A stretch of DNA of 64,000 nucleotides from Protonemura montana (Eukaryota > Arthropoda > Insecta > Plecoptera > Nemouridae): assembly GCA_947568835.1 (NCBI GenBank), contig OX387608.1:11446001-11510000 (forward strand). Direction: 5' to 3'. The position numbers and the translations under genes are program-made. The notes under the pieces were generated by a model. That model was not told where the DNA came from and did no database searches. It saw only the letters and a list, made by a program, of their open reading frames with translations. Below, one piece after another: positions 1 to 12,119 of the stretch (positions are counted from its first letter, which is position 1; each line of letters begins with the position of its first letter).

Positions 1-1360
1 TACTTACTCGGGAATACTTATTTCAGTTGTAATTTCAGGGGGAGGATTGCAAAATACTTTTTAATCTGAAAAATAATTCTCAAGATTGTTAGAATCGTTA
101 AGAAAATTCTTACAATAGCTCAAAAAACTCATCATTTTGGTGTGAAAAAAGATTAAGGGCAAAATACAAAAATGGTCGACATCAGAGGAGATGGTTTGTA
201 GCGTTTTTTTTTTTTTATTATTTTAATAAGAATAGCCGTCTTATCACTTCAGAAATACCAGTGGCGCACTTGCCGAAAAAAGTAACTTCCCTCGCTGGAC
301 GAAGTTCATAAATTGATATCTGATATAATATGATATAATAAAACTACACTTTACCTATTGATTTCTATGAATTCTCGATGTTTTCCTCTAGTAAAGCAAA
401 TTTTCTACTTTCCTCTTTAAACTGGAATATGATTTTCTTAAAAGAAATTGCGCTTACAAACGAAGATTGTATGATTCGATAGTGGTCAAATCGAATCATG
501 GGTTTGATTGAAAGTAATTCACCAGAGCAAGGGTCCGCTCGTTCGCTGAATGGCCGAGAGAAAAGTGAGTGGAAGAAGTTGACCCACCGATCTATGAACG
601 CCAACGTGGGCGGCCGGGTAACTCGGAGAGAGTATTTTCACAATCAACTTTCACGGCCCTCAAATCTTATGATTTTCTTATTTTTTTCTTTGGAAAGTTC
701 TTTAGTCCAAGCGTATTTAAAATTGAATTGTTTTCTGATTTATGTGTTCTTGTTGACCAAAGGCCGAATCATTTACAAAGCTGAGTTTGAGCTTATTCCC
801 CATGAATTTGAGTGAAAGTTGTTATTACCATGGTAAAAAGTTCTGAAAATCTCTGTAATTGGCTGATCAGAATTTAAACTCCTGGTTTAAACTCTTCTTT
901 GTGGAACCGATCTCATCAGTAACGGCACCAAATGACAGAGAAGGAAAGGTTAAAAGCATTTTATAGTGTTTTGTTTCAATTTTACTCGGCTAAAGGGCAA
1001 TAATCTCTTAGGAAAATGAACTGTATCAACTATTTTCTTCTTCTGAAACTGAATTCCGACATCTTTACCGACAAAAATTGAGGATGCTTCTAGATAAAGT
1101 CACCATACACGCATTATTTCTCGCAGATTACTCGTAATTGAGTCTAGTTTACGCTCAATCAAGCTTTATTAATGCTATAACTTCAATGATTAATACTCAT
1201 GTAATTCTGAGTACCTAGTAATCATTTGATAGTGATGGTTTGTTAAAAATAACGGCCGCAAGCGCCATCGGGTGACACCTACTATAACCTGACTGTACCT
1301 ATAAACTCAATGATGTCATTCATCACTATCGATTACTGACTACAAAAAATCTGTCTTTGA
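1..1360. other. Upstream Rim intron or 5' flank, no gene seen
   Basis: AT-rich sequence with no supported exon. It holds a copy of the GATTGGCTG-type MITE (about 780-905) and a degraded copy of the GCAAGCGCCATC MITE family (about 1065-1320). The ORFs at 365-815 show no recognisable protein and overlap on both strands. Confidence 0.5.
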
Positions 1361-1778
1361 TTATTGTGTTTAACGACGCACTGTTTTGAGAATGGGCCCT
1401 GTGGCACTGATCTAATGACGTCGGTGAATGAGTAGATGATGATGAACCTAACCTAGACTAGAACGAAGGAGGAGAAACTCGGTGCCGGCACGTAGCCTAC
1501 TCCTGTCGAAAAGCACCAATGGGACCTCCGGCTTAACGTCCCTTCCGAAGCACGGTACAATGCGAACAGCAGGATTCCTCCACAAATCCATGCCGTCGAG
1601 AGGTTGATAAGCAAGGCGAATGAAGTTGCTGTACTAACTTTCTTCCTTCCAACCTCTCTCCCGAACTGAACTGGTCATGAGTATGATGGTCACCCATCGA
1701 ATACCTGACCCAGCGCAGTATTGGTGAACTTCGGTGATCTCATGAGAACCGGTCTTTCCATCACGCGAAACCGTTCGA
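1361..1778 (-). mobile_element. 5S rRNA-headed SINE, copy 1
   Basis: On the plus strand it starts gtgtttaacgacgcactg and ends in a reversed 5S-like block (gatggtcacccat, gaacttcggtgatctca, gagaaccgg). Read on the minus strand this gives CCGGTTCTCATGAGATCACC, then GAAGTTCACC and ATGGGTGACCATC, which follows 5S rRNA and its internal promoter region. The body shares ccggtgccggcacgtagcc-type blocks with seven or more other copies here. A small ORF over it (1634-1831) is not a gene. Confidence 0.8.
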
Positions 1779-1939
1779 TGAAATAAAAAAGGGGTTGCTT
1801 CACAATTTCGATTCAAGTCATGATTAAACACAACGCCAACCTCGCCTACTAATTTATATTAAAATAAAAAAATATATAAATTTGATCAAACCCACTTGTT
1901 AACTTCACACATTTCCCCAACCTATCCTTTCGCTCGAAT

Positions 1940-2090
1940 CCGACACAGCCAAACGCCCACCATACCACCAGGGTAGACACGTGGGCGCGGTTGATATTCT
2001 TTGCCGACGTTTCGCTAAGAGCAAATTGCTAATTAGCCACGGTTAGTTAGCTCCCGCGACGAGCCACGAAACGTTAATTGCCCGTACCAC
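1940..2090. promoter_or_regulatory. Candidate conserved non-coding element with homeodomain site
   Basis: A CpG-containing patch in AT-rich sequence, with the perfect palindrome GCTAATTAGC (2028-2037) and a second ggttagttagctccc motif. The same 10-mer occurs at 17113-17122. TAATTA is a core homeodomain site. A regulatory role is inferred only. Confidence 0.25.
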
Positions 2091-5000
2091 TTATGTTCTG
2101 TCTTGACAAATTACCAGTCTGCTATCTAGCGAGTGTCTTGTGCGTCTTGGTGTCGCTGTGGTACTCTGATAGGGTGTGTCTTGAGGTATCGACGGTGAAT
2201 TGCGTTGAGAGACGAGTATTTCAATTTGCAATGTGGTTAATTTATTTTTGGAGTGTGATTGCGTGATTTTGATTATTTTTCGCAGCTGTTTAAGTGTTTG
2301 CTTATGACGTTTTATATATGAATGCAAAAATATTTTCATTTTTTCATTTTAAGCTGCCACTGTTCTACAAAATTAATTTTTTAATGTAATTTATGTAAAG
2401 GTATACCTATATGCAGATTTTTTCTGTTTTTTTGAGTTCATGTTTATTTAAATCCTCCTGCTGAAATCATATTTGAAATTTCATTTCTGAGTTAGTAGCA
2501 CTGCTGGGGGGCATTTCTTGGGCTGGTATCTTCTCTCACGGGCTAGACTGTAGCAATGCAGGGGGACAGTCCTTGTGCTGGTCTCTTTTCTTAGGGAAAT
2601 TGGAATGTGCTCATATTCTAATAGCAAACAATTCGGTTTACGCTCTCATTATATGGAAAAAAACATCTGGATTCAGTTGTTTTATCCCTTAAACCTTACA
2701 TAAAAAACTTTAAATAGATTGCATAAATAAAGTTACTGTAGGTACATTGAATGTGACGCATTGAATATGTCTCATAAACTGTTGTGGAGCTCATAAAATC
2801 TACCTGCGGGAGAAAATTACATTTTAGAACAGTGTTCTGCTATGCAGAAATTATTTATTCGCGTTTCACCGAATCAGCTGCTGCCCCAGTTGGTAACTTT
2901 GCTAGAGCTCGAACTGGATTCAATCAACGTCATGCCTTGGCAGAAAAACACACAAACAATTTGAGAAATGAAATTCACAAGAACTCCAAACGCAAGCAAA
3001 AATTGCGTTATGAAAATGCATTTCCCAGTACAAAGTTTGGTTAAATAAACGTGAGTAACTGCCAGTAGACCGGTGGTGCATACGAACGCAATGAGGTATG
3101 TATTACCTGGTACGTGCACTTGGTTGCGTTCGCAATTGTTCTTTGCAAATGACAGGCGGTTTATTTAACTTTGTGTATGACAACAAACCGAGGAAAATGT
3201 ACTGTGTAAACGACAACAGATTGTAAGGAAAAGTTTCTTCAATGTTCTTTTATACAACCTCGAATGTCTGACAACTCTCTACCAACTCCATCTCGCGCTG
3301 CCGTTATGTTCACTATTCTCTGCCAGATTTTTTCCTCTCAAATATTGTTACCAATCTGCTCACATTTCTTCCACTATTTACATTCTCATAACTAAATTCA
3401 CTAAAGTTAATTTACAAAAAAGAAACAAACCTACTTTATTCTAACAGAATTTTTAGATAAACAACCACTTCGACACGACACTTGTTTTATTTTCCCATTC
3501 ACTAAAAACCAATATGGCATGTAATAGGGAATAGTTTTGCTATTGAGCTCGTAGGCATAGTCAGAAAGCCATTGTAAATATCAAAATTTCTGCTAAGCAA
3601 ACGAGCCGGCAACGTGGTATCGGTAGATGGCACCCGATGGCGCTTGCAACAGTCTTTTTAAACAAACAGATTAATTACATACAACACAAAATATCAATAC
3701 TTTAGTATCAATAATTGAGGCTAGCAACTTATCATTAATAAAGACTAATTGAGTGTAAACCAGTTTCAAATGCAAGTAATCTGCGAGAGACAACGAAATG
3801 AAATTTCTTGATACTCGAAACGACTGTGACTTCAGCAAGAAACAGCCTTCATTTTTCTTGATAAATTAGTTATTTGAGGGCAAAGACATTTCAACTTCAT
3901 TTAGCGCTACGGAAGAACGGTTCTACGTCGTTTTACTAGTTAGCAACAAGAATTTTGCTACTTGCGCCGTCCACACGATTTATGACATGACTACGAAATT
4001 AACTCTCAGCACATATAATAACATCGTATGCATCATTATTCTAATTAAATTTCCGCCCCCATGGCGTACTTCCGTAATGGCAGGCTGGGAAACGGCAATG
4101 ACCTACATTACTCTAGTAAAGGTGTTCAATGTGCACTCGCACACCGGATGCTCACTACCTACTCGTGCACATGTCGCCGTTAATGATCCTGTGGTTGGGA
4201 ATAATGTGGAAAACTGCTATATTCAGTAAAATTTTGATATATATTTAAGCTTTGCAATGTTATCAAAATATTTCTATACGAAGTTCTTAATGAGATCGCA
4301 AAGATAAAATTAGCATTTCGTCTCGAAAAAAATGTGATATTCATTATGGGTTGTGTGGCTATCAGCTGAGCTTATTTGAATACTGGGACTTCGCCTCACA
4401 ATCTAAGTTCTTTGTGGATACGCATAATTTCTTTTGACCTTGAATTTTTTATTATTGTTTAAAAAAGGGCACTTGGCTCATGCTGTTTTACTTACTTTCT
4501 GTTAAAACAGTCACTTCCGAATTATTCCTGTAATCATTTTGACATGAACATTGTATGTGCTAATTCATATTAAAAAAATCATCATAAATCCAAAAATCAT
4601 CAAAAATAATTTTCATCATAATATTTTCATCTTGCAAATTCAATCTAAATATGCCCAACCTTTTGACCGTTATGTAGTGAACAAACACACATACAAGAAA
4701 AGATAAAAATTAGTCTTCGCTTTCCAATAAAGATACGAGGTTAGTAGTCATGAACAGATAATTAATCTTAAAACCAACAAAGAATAAACATCACAAGCCA
4801 GAAAACCAAACTGTCACAAATTCAAGAAACGCTAATTTAAAAACTTTTCAAACATCTACATTTCATGTGAATTTTAAACAAAATTCCACGTCAACCGTCA
4901 CTGGCGAGTCACCGCAAGCAGCCTAATCCAGTACACACTCACTCAACGTATACCTAGCGTCAGCATCAAGAGCGACCCAACGACACAAACATTCTCTAAG

Positions 5001-5370
5001 CAGCATCCCTTGGGCCTAAATACATTAATCTCCAAACTCAAATAACATTTTCGTTCGCCCCGAGATGAGAGTGACTCAGAGTGCCCACGTTCTAGGTTTG
5101 CGTGCAACTGGGTAAATATGTAAACATCTTGTTGGTACTAGAGACGTTGCCTGGCGGATCTATTTGCATATTTAGAGTATACTTCAATATCGTATCTAGG
5201 CGAGATACGACCGGGGTAAATGTTTCGGTGACACCCCTTCGTTGCTGCTCAAGAATAATTACTCTCTTACTGAGATTTACGGTCTTAAACTAACTAATTT
5301 AAGTTTTAATGTTCACTTTTGTTTTGATTTTTGTTAGGTAAGGTTAGCTTAGAGTAAGATAACCAAGGGT
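2091..5370. other. Intron or 5' flank, no gene seen
   Basis: AT-rich. It holds 1.5 reversed units of the 54/55-bp minisatellite (about 2503-2595), with ctcacgggctagactgtagc, and a reversed MITE copy at about 3540-3890. The small ORFs at 2784-3119 and 3987-4229 have no recognisable motif, and their codon use resembles their surroundings. Confidence 0.5.
3540..3890 (-). mobile_element. MITE of the GCAAGCGCCATC family, reversed
   Basis: It shares acgagccggcaacg, ggcacccgatggcgcttgc, aattgagtgtaaaccagt and cgaaacgactgtgact blocks with copies at 6450, 19070, 29480, 41630, 53655 and 60410. No coding capacity is seen. Confidence 0.65.
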
Positions 5371-5415
5371 AGGTTAGGTTAGGTTAGATTAACCTAAACT
5401 AACCTAACCTAACCT
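5371..5415. repeat. Palindromic TTAGG-type telomere-like repeat
   Basis: A 17-bp arm AGGTTAGGTTAGGTTAG is followed after 11 bp by its exact reverse complement. TTAGG is the usual insect telomere unit. The block is too short to be a telomere, so it is either an interstitial trace or a chance AACCTAACC-rich palindrome. Confidence 0.6.
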
Positions 5416-6049
5416 CGACACTTCTCTGTAAAAGTAAATGAAAATACTTGTGATAGATTTCCAAAAAAAAAACTAAATGCAAAATAAAACTTGTCTAAGG
5501 TAGTCTAAGCCAATTTTGAAAAACAAAAAATAATATCAATCATGGGTGTTTCAATGGTAGATTCAACGTTTGGTAGCCATGGAGATGCTGAGATCGCCAG
5601 ACAGAGCTTCTCAATTCTGCTTTCTTATGTTAATTCACAATTTTTTTCAAATCGAACACCGAAAACTGGACTGTTACCGACAGATTTTCCACCTCCCAGA
5701 AAATCGTTGAAAAACAAGCAAATCTACAATAATTAAAAACAGTACAAGAAGAAAACATACTATGACCACTAAACAAAATCAAGTCAATACTCAATAATCA
5801 GTAAAACCAAAGAAACTCCATCAGAATTGTATCTTCCCTGTACTGTAAATATCCAATACACAGCTGTTCCACCTGCTACGTACCCAACGCTTTACAGCTT
5901 AAGTGATTGCAGTCCAGATAAACCCTCTCGCAGTATAGATTTCATCTCTTAAGCCTGATCCCAGATCTACACTCTTAGCTTTCCCTATAGCGAACCCCGT
6001 AAACCCGAGTCAGTGCCCGCAAGAGGTGCGGGGGTGAAGGGGTTTAGAG

Positions 6050-6260
6050 GGCCGGAGATTATATGAAAGTGCTCGGTCACCCAAACGCAGACGTGACGTA
6101 TTTGCCTCTCGTCGTACCGATGACGTCACTCTTGCGTGCCTGCGAGTGACATCTACCGGCGGTTAGCGATATCGTAGTTACGCACGTGCACGCTCTGCTT
6201 ACGTGCATTTTATAGTGGCGTGACGTCGGCGTTAGAGGGTTGTGTTTGGCGTTGGGTTTT
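6050..6260. promoter_or_regulatory. Candidate CRE-rich regulatory patch
   Basis: A GC/CpG-rich island in AT-rich DNA. It contains the full CRE palindrome TGACGTCA at 6121-6128, a TGACGTA at 6094, a TGACGTCGG near 6221, CACGTG near 6184 and a TTTATAG just before the last CRE. It lies upstream of the first visible Rim exon and could be an alternative promoter or an intronic enhancer. No transcript evidence is available. Confidence 0.3.
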
Positions 6261-6449
6261 GCACCGGGGACTGGGGTGCAATTTTCTTAATTTTCTTTAT
6301 TTCCCTCATTTTATGAACATAAATCCTATTCCTAAATGTTCCTAACGCTTCACTTTTTCCCCTACCTGTTTTAAAGTTTGCACGCAATGTTTCCTTCATC
6401 TAATAGCCATGGCACGGAGGACAAATACAGAATGGTACATATCAGAGGG

Positions 6450-6830
6450 TCATATTGTAGCGCTAATGTTAAAATGTCTTCGCAAAAAATGGCCGCCAAA
6501 TGACTACTTTGCCGCGACAAAAATTAAGGATGCTACTAGGTGGAGTCACCGTCGTTTCGAGTGTTAATACATTTTATTTCATTACTTTTCGTTGATTAGT
6601 TGCATTTGAGACTGGATTACGCTTCATTAATGTAAAGTCTTGTCGTAACGATTCAAGAAATTTATCGATATTTTATGTCATAAATATTTAATTTTTGAGG
6701 TATGTTATAAAAGACGCCGCAAACGCCATCGGGTGGCGCCTACCGTTACCAAGTATTGCTCGTTTGCTTAGCAGAAAGCTTAACATTAACTCTAGCTCTC
6801 TGACTTTTATATATTTAAACTCAATGGTCT
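6450..6830 (+). mobile_element. MITE of the GCAAGCGCCATC family
   Basis: It begins near GTAGCGCTAATGTT, contains ggtggagtcaccgtcgtttcgagtg and gccgcaaacgccatcgggtgg, and ends near tctctgacttttatatatttaaactcaatgg. The start motif AGCGCTAATGTT is the reverse complement of the end motif AACATTAGCGCT seen in other copies. Confidence 0.7.
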
Positions 6831-9659
6831 TACTAAAATAGTAAATGTTTCAGGCTGAAAAAAAGAGTCCTGGTGGTGTGCTATCAGGTGTTCTTCTCAA
6901 GCACAGAAATGTCCCAGTTTTGCAGTCAAAATATGACCAAAATTAAATTAAACACACATCATGTTAACTTTAATTTCAGATACACTCAAAACCCAAAACG
7001 TTTTCCCATGGAACCTTTTTGAGGATTAATCAAGAAGCCTTCCTTATCCTGCTAAATTAAGATTACTCTTCTCCTTATAATTTTCTCAGTCGTCAGTTTC
7101 ATTGACGACTTTCTCTCATTTACGGAGGGAGGTAAGATGAAAACAGTGAAGCAACAAGTCCGGTATCTGAGGGCGAAAATCTTTCCTAGCCACTACTTTA
7201 ATTTTATTACTTGGTTTCCTAAGGTACTTTTTTCAACCCCAACGCGGTTTTTAGTTGTATCGTTTCTCATTCCTTCTGGCGCCTCTTTAACGTGGACCCT
7301 GCGTTCCACCACTGGCACATGCGCCTGTTCGCTTGTGAAGTACTTTAGCGTCAACGTGCCCGGTGTGTTGTCACGGGACAAAACGGGGAACAGAGAGAGG
7401 AATCGTTGGGAATGTGATGCGGGGTCGAGTTTCGTGCCATGCAGGCTTATAAAACAGCAGCGCTCATTGTACTAAACTAGGAACTAAATTGTGGGTATCT
7501 GTTGCTTACGAAGGTTTGTTAGCTGGATAATACTAATAATAATGTCATTTAATCAATGTGAACAATATTACAATTGTTATTTGAACATGTCAAAGCGTCC
7601 AAACCATTTTCTTATTTATACACAGGTTCATGTGTTCATTTTAGCCTTGGGAGATTGGATGGGAGATAGGCTTTCAAATGCTAATTTTAAGCTGGTTAAA
7701 GAATGTTTGGATGAGAAATTTCATTATGCTTTATTTAAAAAAAGCTTTAGCCTTTAATTGAGCTTTGTGATGTTCTTAAGTTTTCGAAAAAAAAAAATAA
7801 ATAAAAAAAAAAAAAACTGTCAGACGATCTCATGTGGAGAGCCCAAAGTATAAAGCGCTCCGCGCGTAGTTGATCTATAAAACCAGATAACCTATCCGCT
7901 AGATCGACTCGATCAAAAGTAAATGGCATGCGCTTCATTCCGCCAGCCTTCGACATCAAAATCCCACAAAAAAAAAATCGACTTGGCGCGTAACGCAAAA
8001 AAAAACGCACCCCTTTTGATTGCGTTCCACACGAGTGGTCCCGCGCGCTTTCTTCGAGACAATGAAATGGTCTTCCTTGCGTGCTCGTCGCCTTTCCGTG
8101 AAGATGTCGTCGTTTTTCATCCCCTCCGCCTCAACTCCTCTCATCTGCACGTCGAGAGACTCCCCATTATCTGCGCGTCATTGGTTCTTCTTGACCCTGG
8201 ATGGGAAAACGTACCTGTTGCTAACCCCCTCCCCCTACCACCCCTAGTCGCCGTACACCCAAAGTTAAGGGGGCTGTCTCTATACATGACTTGACTTTTT
8301 GTCATCGATGGCACCAGACTCAACTTCTGTCGTCTGGTTGCCAAGGACGCAATTTCACCCTTCACTGAAGCAAGCTAACTTTTGAAAAAAAATTTACCGG
8401 TTTTTTTTCCCCTTGTTATACTAATTACCGTATTTAAAGCCAGATTATCAAGTGTGCTTCACTGATTATGAGTGTACAGTTAGGTAAAGCTAAATATGCC
8501 GGGACTTAATGCTGACATATTATAGTATTTACTATTTTTAGCATTATTCAAACTGAACGTTCCAGCACTGGGTTTTACCAAATGAATTCCTTACTAGGCT
8601 AGGTCACCATCATCACCATTCTTTCACCAACGCTATAAGTTCAATGTCCCAATGGCATTTGTCAAAACAGTGCTTTGCAAATAAAACACATACCAAATTC
8701 GGGACTTGAACTACAAAACTAAATATCAATAATGAATCTTACTGGCAACAAACACTTTTATAAGTTGTTTTTGTACGATGGTTATTTACAGTCAGTATTT
8801 CATTTCTTTTCATTTTCCTTATTCTTACCTACCATATTTCTTATTCATTTTTGCAGTTAAAGAAACGGTCTTATAAAAACATGTTCATAAGTGCTTTCAA
8901 ACCGTAAAAAAAACTTTTCAATTGCAATTCTATTATTTGCATTCGGTCACGTCTCGTTTTCAGCGACGTTATGCACACCTAGACTTGTGAAATATAGACG
9001 AAGAAAAGATTTTAACAAGCTACGATGTCGTTGTTGGGGTAAAGTCGTTGTGACACGACGGTTGAAATCTTGACCTGGTATATGAATGCAATATGCAGGC
9101 TGGCTCTGCTCTCCACAGCGAAATCATGGGATATCCAGGATGTAATACACATGCATTTGTGAGGATGCGGTCTATTTGAAGCAGCGGTTTCGAAGTAGCA
9201 ACAGAAGCAACGACTACTAAACCAGCTCTTCCATGCAAATGTTACCAGATACTATACTTTTATATGGAAATCAAAGCTTGTTTCTTGTTTGGAAAAGACC
9301 CCTAGTGGTTGTTGACCAATTTTTCCAGAGATTTGCTGGCCGTTTCGATAGAGAACGAGATTGCTTAGTTTTGAAAACGTTATCAAATCATTTGACTTTG
9401 GAAAAACATGGTTATTTTTTCAAAATATCCATGAATCGATATTTGTATTCTTAATTATGTAATTTCGGAGATTTTTTAAAGTGGATCGTTATCACACGTT
9501 GCCGGCACGTTTGCTCAACTGTAATTTTAACATTAGCGCTGTGACTGACTTCAAGCATAAACTTCGTCCTTTCTCGTCCTATGTCGACTGTCATTCAACA
9601 TTTTCCTTTTATTTCATTATAGTTAAATGCAATTTAAAACGCAAAATGTAAATAATATG
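6831..9659. other. Intron or 5' flank, no gene supported
   Basis: It includes a GC-richer block at about 7840-8340 with ORFs open on both strands, the longest being 123 codons at 7923-8294. None has a recognisable domain. A partial 3' end of the GCAAGCGCCATC MITE (cggcacgtttgctcaac to attagcgctgtgactgactt) lies at 9497-9560. Confidence 0.5.
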
Positions 9660-9775
9660 TAGATAGGTGGAGATCGGGGTTCGAGTCCCCGTTTGGACAT
9701 CAATTTTTGAGACGGTTATAGAGTTGATAATAATAAAATACCCCGCGCATTGCAAGCGTTTGCTGTTTAAGTCAG
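9660..9775 (+). mobile_element. tRNA-derived SINE, 5'-truncated
   Basis: It keeps the B-box region gatcggggttcgagtcccc and the shared body tttttgagacggttatag...ataataaaataccccgcgca, ending in tgcaagcgtttgc. The A-box half of the tRNA head is missing. Confidence 0.7.
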
Positions 9776-9954
9776 ATTGCATCTAAAAAATAAGGTCATT
9801 ATTGCATATATTTTAAAAATAGATATATTTTTGTAACGAAAATATTCAATTCCGTGGTACTAACGTAAATCTCTTGTGGACTGGGAAGTATTAATAGTAG
9901 AGTTAATATTAACAAATACAATTCATTCGTAACAAAAGTATTAAGATACGATTA

Positions 9955-10085
9955 TACCAACATTTCAACCATAAGTTGGACTTCTAGCTCACAGAAACAT
10001 CTGAATTTCACTGATTGGAAGTCGCCATGGCAATAGTTTCAACTAATACTTCAATTAGGAGGTGTAATCTTGTTAAAACCGGGCC
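9955..10085 (+). mobile_element. Single arm of the foldback element family
   Basis: It shares caaccataagttggacttc, agctcacagaaacatctg, aatttcactgattggaagtc and ccatggcaatagtttcaact with both arms of the inverted element at 40563-40986. Confidence 0.65.
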
Positions 10086-11846
10086 CAGAAGCTCTTTAAT
10101 TAACTTGTTCAACTAAATATGTTAGGATATCAACAATCCTTTGTTTCTCAACTTCTTCTATTCAACGTAATGGATTTTCAATGAATTCCAGAAATCTTTC
10201 AACAAGAAACTCCTCGTTTTTGAAACTGTCTGTTGTCTATTGGTCTTGAGACTTCCACTTCCAATCGTCAAATAACATCACCCAATAAAGGCGGTTGTAG
10301 CCTGGTCGTCGAGAGTCTGGTCTTGACCTCGCGTGGTCAGCGTTGCAGCGATGCATTAGAGCAAGTGCATTGGTTAAAAGACATGATTGCAAGCTGGAGC
10401 AGTCGACCTGTGGACTCAGCACTTGTGTTGACGGGCACTTTGGTCTGATTGGACTGAGACCTTTGAGCTAGGCGCAAGGGATCCAGGCTCAGGCAAACTC
10501 AACTGTGTTACGAATAGCAATAGGTCAAAGTTTACATTGCTGCTACAATGTAATTTACCAACTTTTGATAGAATACAAGAGTAACTTATAGGCAAACACA
10601 AAATTTGCCATTTCTTTCGTCTGATCATGCTATTTAATATATATTCGTAACGAATTTTAGAAGTATTTTAAATGATCAGTTCCCGTTTAAGCGTGATTTG
10701 TTAAAACCTTACAGACTAACCTCTTCTGGACTTTTTTTGGGTCTAAAAACTGACTATCAAGACAATGTCAGTAGGTCGTGCCTCTCCTCTGCACAGAAAA
10801 GCATTGCTCTAAGCAATCAGGTTACTTTAGCAACACATCGACTGATTCCAATCAAAATGCCAGTTTGTTGATTTTGAGAGAAAATTTTGCGTTGAATGGC
10901 TGGGTATTTCCATCTGCAAACTCGATAAACATAACGTATGCTGGCATGCACCGTGGTAGAATCAAGTTTAATTGGCAACGTATGGCGAATTCTTTGTTCA
11001 ATTAAAACATTGTCTTTGCTGGTAATTATTTGAAGCGTACTTCTATGCTTGGGCTTGTTTCAGTTGGAAATTAATTAAGCACGTTTAATCAATGAAAACA
11101 AAGAAAATTCCCGTGAATATAATTATACAGCACGTGTACTTTAATTAAAAATTTATAAAATGTGATGTAATTCGTCCTCTGAAATTTCTGACGGAAATGT
11201 CGTCATTAAAATATTTTTTTTATCTCTGCAACGTGACAAATCCTTTAAAACAAAATATTTTCTGGCTGTAAATGCCAAATTGCAAAAGCTGAAAATTTAA
11301 TTTTTAGCAAAAAGTTTTTTTTTTTTAATCTGTATATTTATTTTTGAGTCCAACAATACAACAGATCGGGCTTTGATGGTTCAAAAATTAAAATTCATAA
11401 TAATCACACCATGGTTCCAAATTCAAATTTGGGTGTCTTTCCGTCGCTTTTGGGTAACTGGTAAACCTTTTGACACAGAAGCAGACAAAAATGTATTTTC
11501 AAATTCTTTTACTCGTAATTTAACACAATTACACAGGCGGCTTCTTCGCCAGGCTAGTTGATTTAAAAAAACCAAAATACCAACTTACTTAAGCTTAAAA
11601 TTAAATTTACAATTTACAATTCAAAAAGCCACATATGATCCACACTCAAACTTCCTACAAAGCTTTCAGACTCACATTCAGCTAGTATTAGTGTGCTAGT
11701 TAAAAACATCAAGAACCTTAATCAATTAAACTTAATTTACTCTCCACTCCTAAAGCCAGATTGCGCTTGAGTGCTTACAAAAACAACCCTCATAACAATT
11801 TTTTTAAATAATTACTTAACGATATCTCTTCTTTCCCCAACCACAG
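10086..11846. other. Intron upstream of first visible Rim exon, no gene seen
   Basis: AT-rich with a slightly GC-richer stretch at about 10280-10500. No zinc-finger exon was found here. The small ORFs at 10778-11005 and 11373-11561 resemble nothing known. Confidence 0.5.
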
Positions 11847-12119
11847 AGCACTTGGCGCTGTTCGATCTGCCGTCGCAAGATGCAGTCCCGCAACCAGCCG
11901 GTGATAGCCCAGGACTCTACCGACAGCTTGTTAGAGCTGCCCGTACTAGAGGCATTGCAGCGACGTCACAGCGACGTCAAGATCGGCTCGGGGGGCATCA
12001 CCAGTCTCACCGTCGGCAACGCTGGGGGCAATCTTGGCGTCGGCTTGGCACCGCCGAGGTCGCCGGAGTTGAGAAGGCATTCGGATGTGTCGCCCGTTTC
12101 GCTCAAGGAACTCGAGAAG
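11847..12119 (+). CDS. Rim: Rim exon: end of zinc finger and start of linker
   Basis: The acceptor follows ttccccaaccacag and the donor is GAGAAG|gtaaat. It is 273 nt and ends in phase 0. The first codons read STWRCSICRRKMQSR: the CxxC pair matches the last zinc ligands of the Rim N-terminal zinc finger, a FYVE-like fold that with flanking helices binds Rab3-GTP. The rest is a Ser/Gly-rich linker with two RRHSDV motifs, which fit the basophilic kinase consensus RRxS, and it ends in SLKELEK. The N-terminal half of the finger must be encoded upstream of the window, since I found no matching exon in 1-11846. The acceptor could be shifted by a few bases, but the frame is fixed by the join to the next exon. 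Confidence 0.9.

Noticed and set aside
1634-1831. Small ORFs over SINE copies (also 22028-22273, 38530-38721, 43641-43859, 54872-55132)
   Set aside because: They lie within 5S-SINE sequence and have no independent coding support.
7923-8294. 123-codon plus-strand ORF
   Set aside because: It overlaps open frames on both strands in a GC-richer block and has no recognisable protein features.
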